Below, piece after piece: positions 63,221-64,000 of a stretch of 64,000 nt of DNA. Position 1 is the stretch's first letter. The number at the start of each line of letters is the position of its first letter. The position numbers and the translations under genes are program-made. Source of the DNA: Devosia sp. RR2S18 (GTDB lineage: Bacteria > Pseudomonadota > Alphaproteobacteria > Rhizobiales > Devosiaceae); the NCBI RefSeq assembly GCF_030177755.1, contig NZ_CP126539.1:1264001-1328000 (forward strand), in the 5' to 3' direction. The notes below the pieces were generated by a model. That model made no database searches. It had not been told where the DNA came from and was given only the letters and a program-made list of their open reading frames with translations.

Positions 63221-64000
63221 ATGAAATTGAAGACCGTCGCCCTTGCCGCCGTTTCGATCATGGCGCTTTCGATAGCCGCTCAGGCGCAGGATAAGCTGGA
63301 ACTGAAATATACCGTTCCTAGCGTGCCGACCGATCTGCACACTCAGGCCATGCAGGTCTTCGCAGACAAGCTGGAAGAGCTGGCGCCTGCCCGTTTTGAC
63401 ATTCAGCTATACGACTCCGGTTCGCTGTTCGCCCAAGGCGCCGATCTCGATGCGTTGCAGCGTGGCAATGCGGAAATGACCTACGTGTCCTTCCAGTTGA
63501 TCGCAGACAACATTCCTGAGTATGGGGTGCTCACGGCCGGTTACCTGTTCCAGAGCCCTGAACACTACCGGGCATTCATGGACAGCGACCTAGGCGCCGA
63601 ATTCAAGCAGCGTGTGTCGGACGAGATGGGTATCCAACTCCTCGACACCTGCTACTTGGGCACTCGCCAGCTAAACCTGCGCGATGCCCGCGATGTGCAG
63701 ACTCCGGAAGATCTCTCAGGCGTTAAGCTGCGCATGCCTTCGTCCGACGCTTGGCTGTTCCTCGGGCAGGCATTGGGCGCTAATCCCACGCCGCTGCCGT
63801 TTGGCGAAGTCTATCTCGGCCTTCAGTCAGGCACGATTGACGCGCAGGACAATCCGCTTCCCACAGTGGAAGCCGCCAAGTTCTACGAAGTCACTGAACA
63901 GGTAGTCCTCACCAGTCATCTGGTCGACGGCATCAATGTCGCTGTCAACAATCAGACCTGGGAGCAACTGACCGACGAGGAGAAGGCTGCCATGACGGAG
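63221..64000 (+). CDS. TRAP transporter solute-binding protein DctP family (partial, runs off the window)
   Basis: The frame is open from ATG 63221 to the last base, 260 codons without a stop. It has a signal peptide (MKLKTVALAAVSIMALSIAAQA) and a DctP pattern: FADKLEELAPARFDIQLYDSG, GYLFQSPEHYRAFM, GVKLRMPSSDAW and the LQSGTIDAQDNPLPT signature. TRAP receptors bind carboxylates, often sugar acids such as uronates. ggagga precedes the ATG. The membrane subunits are expected beyond the window. With the divergent lyase it may import an acid from pectin. Confidence 0.92.
   Translation, partial: MKLKTVALAAVSIMALSIAAQAQDKLELKYTVPSVPTDLHTQAMQVFADKLEELAPARFDIQLYDSGSLFAQGADLDALQRGNAEMTYVSFQLIADNIPEYGVLTAGYLFQSPEHYRAFMDSDLGAEFKQRVSDEMGIQLLDTCYLGTRQLNLRDARDVQTPEDLSGVKLRMPSSDAWLFLGQALGANPTPLPFGEVYLGLQSGTIDAQDNPLPTVEAAKFYEVTEQVVLTSHLVDGINVAVNNQTWEQLTDEEKAAMTE

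Overview
The window reads as chromosomal DNA from a GC-rich alphaproteobacterium of the Hyphomicrobiales type. A Devosia-like or rhizobial relative is my inference, not a proof. The grounds are a HlyU-family protein, a Pst/PhoU/PhoB cluster with long-form PstA and PstC, a Weimberg-type XylX/semialdehyde dehydrogenase pair, and many periplasmic-binding-protein sugar transporters with LacI, ROK, DeoR, GntR and IclR regulators.

Region 1 (1-21.1 kb) is ordinary core sequence. It holds small conserved proteins, a luciferase-like monooxygenase, a TerB/DUF533 protein, a large OmpA-C protein with a long Ala/Glu/Pro-rich stretch, YjbQ plus a TauE/SafE permease, a SIMPL-domain protein, the XylX-like dehydratase with its aldehyde dehydrogenase, an MFS exporter, the phosphate cluster pstS-pstC-pstA-pstB-phoU-phoB with an upstream Pho box, and an IclR regulator next to a succinate-semialdehyde-type dehydrogenase.

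Region 2 (21.2-30.45 kb) starts with a CAT-anticodon tRNA gene and looks like a decayed genomic island. It carries a zinc-ribbon fragment, a tiny membrane ORF, an ATP-dependent DNA ligase, a metallophosphoesterase, a MarR regulator with a 9-C run, several orphan genes, a complete IS5-type element with 17-bp inverted repeats and a 4-bp AGGT target duplication, and a DEDDh exonuclease. No integrase or second att copy was found.

Region 3 (30.45-64 kb) is a large plant-polysaccharide sugar block with several modules. (a) LacI regulator, intracellular GH78 alpha-L-rhamnosidase and a CUT1 ABC importer. (b) A minus-strand operon of split transketolase, FGGY kinase, xylose-isomerase-like TIM-barrel protein and nucleoside-hydrolase-like protein, divergent from a ribose-type ABC transporter with a DUF2291 lipoprotein and a DeoR regulator. 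(c) ROK regulator, a second CUT1 importer and a cytoplasmic DUF5060 / apiosidase-like glycosidase. (d) Remnants of an oxidoreductase gene and a TetR gene. (e) A second intracellular GH78, an FAH-fold hydratase, a GntR regulator and a DHDPS-family lyase, divergent from a TRAP solute receptor cut off by the window end.

The most interesting reading is that modules b and c form a D-apiose route. Isomerase, kinase and two-subunit transketolase match the published logic of transketolase-dependent apiose catabolism. The neighbouring glycosidase resembles GH140 apiosidases, and rhamnosidases flank the block on both sides. This would suit a bacterium that imports oligosaccharides from rhamnogalacturonan II or apiose/rhamnose glycosides and cleaves them in the cytoplasm. 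All substrate assignments are inference.
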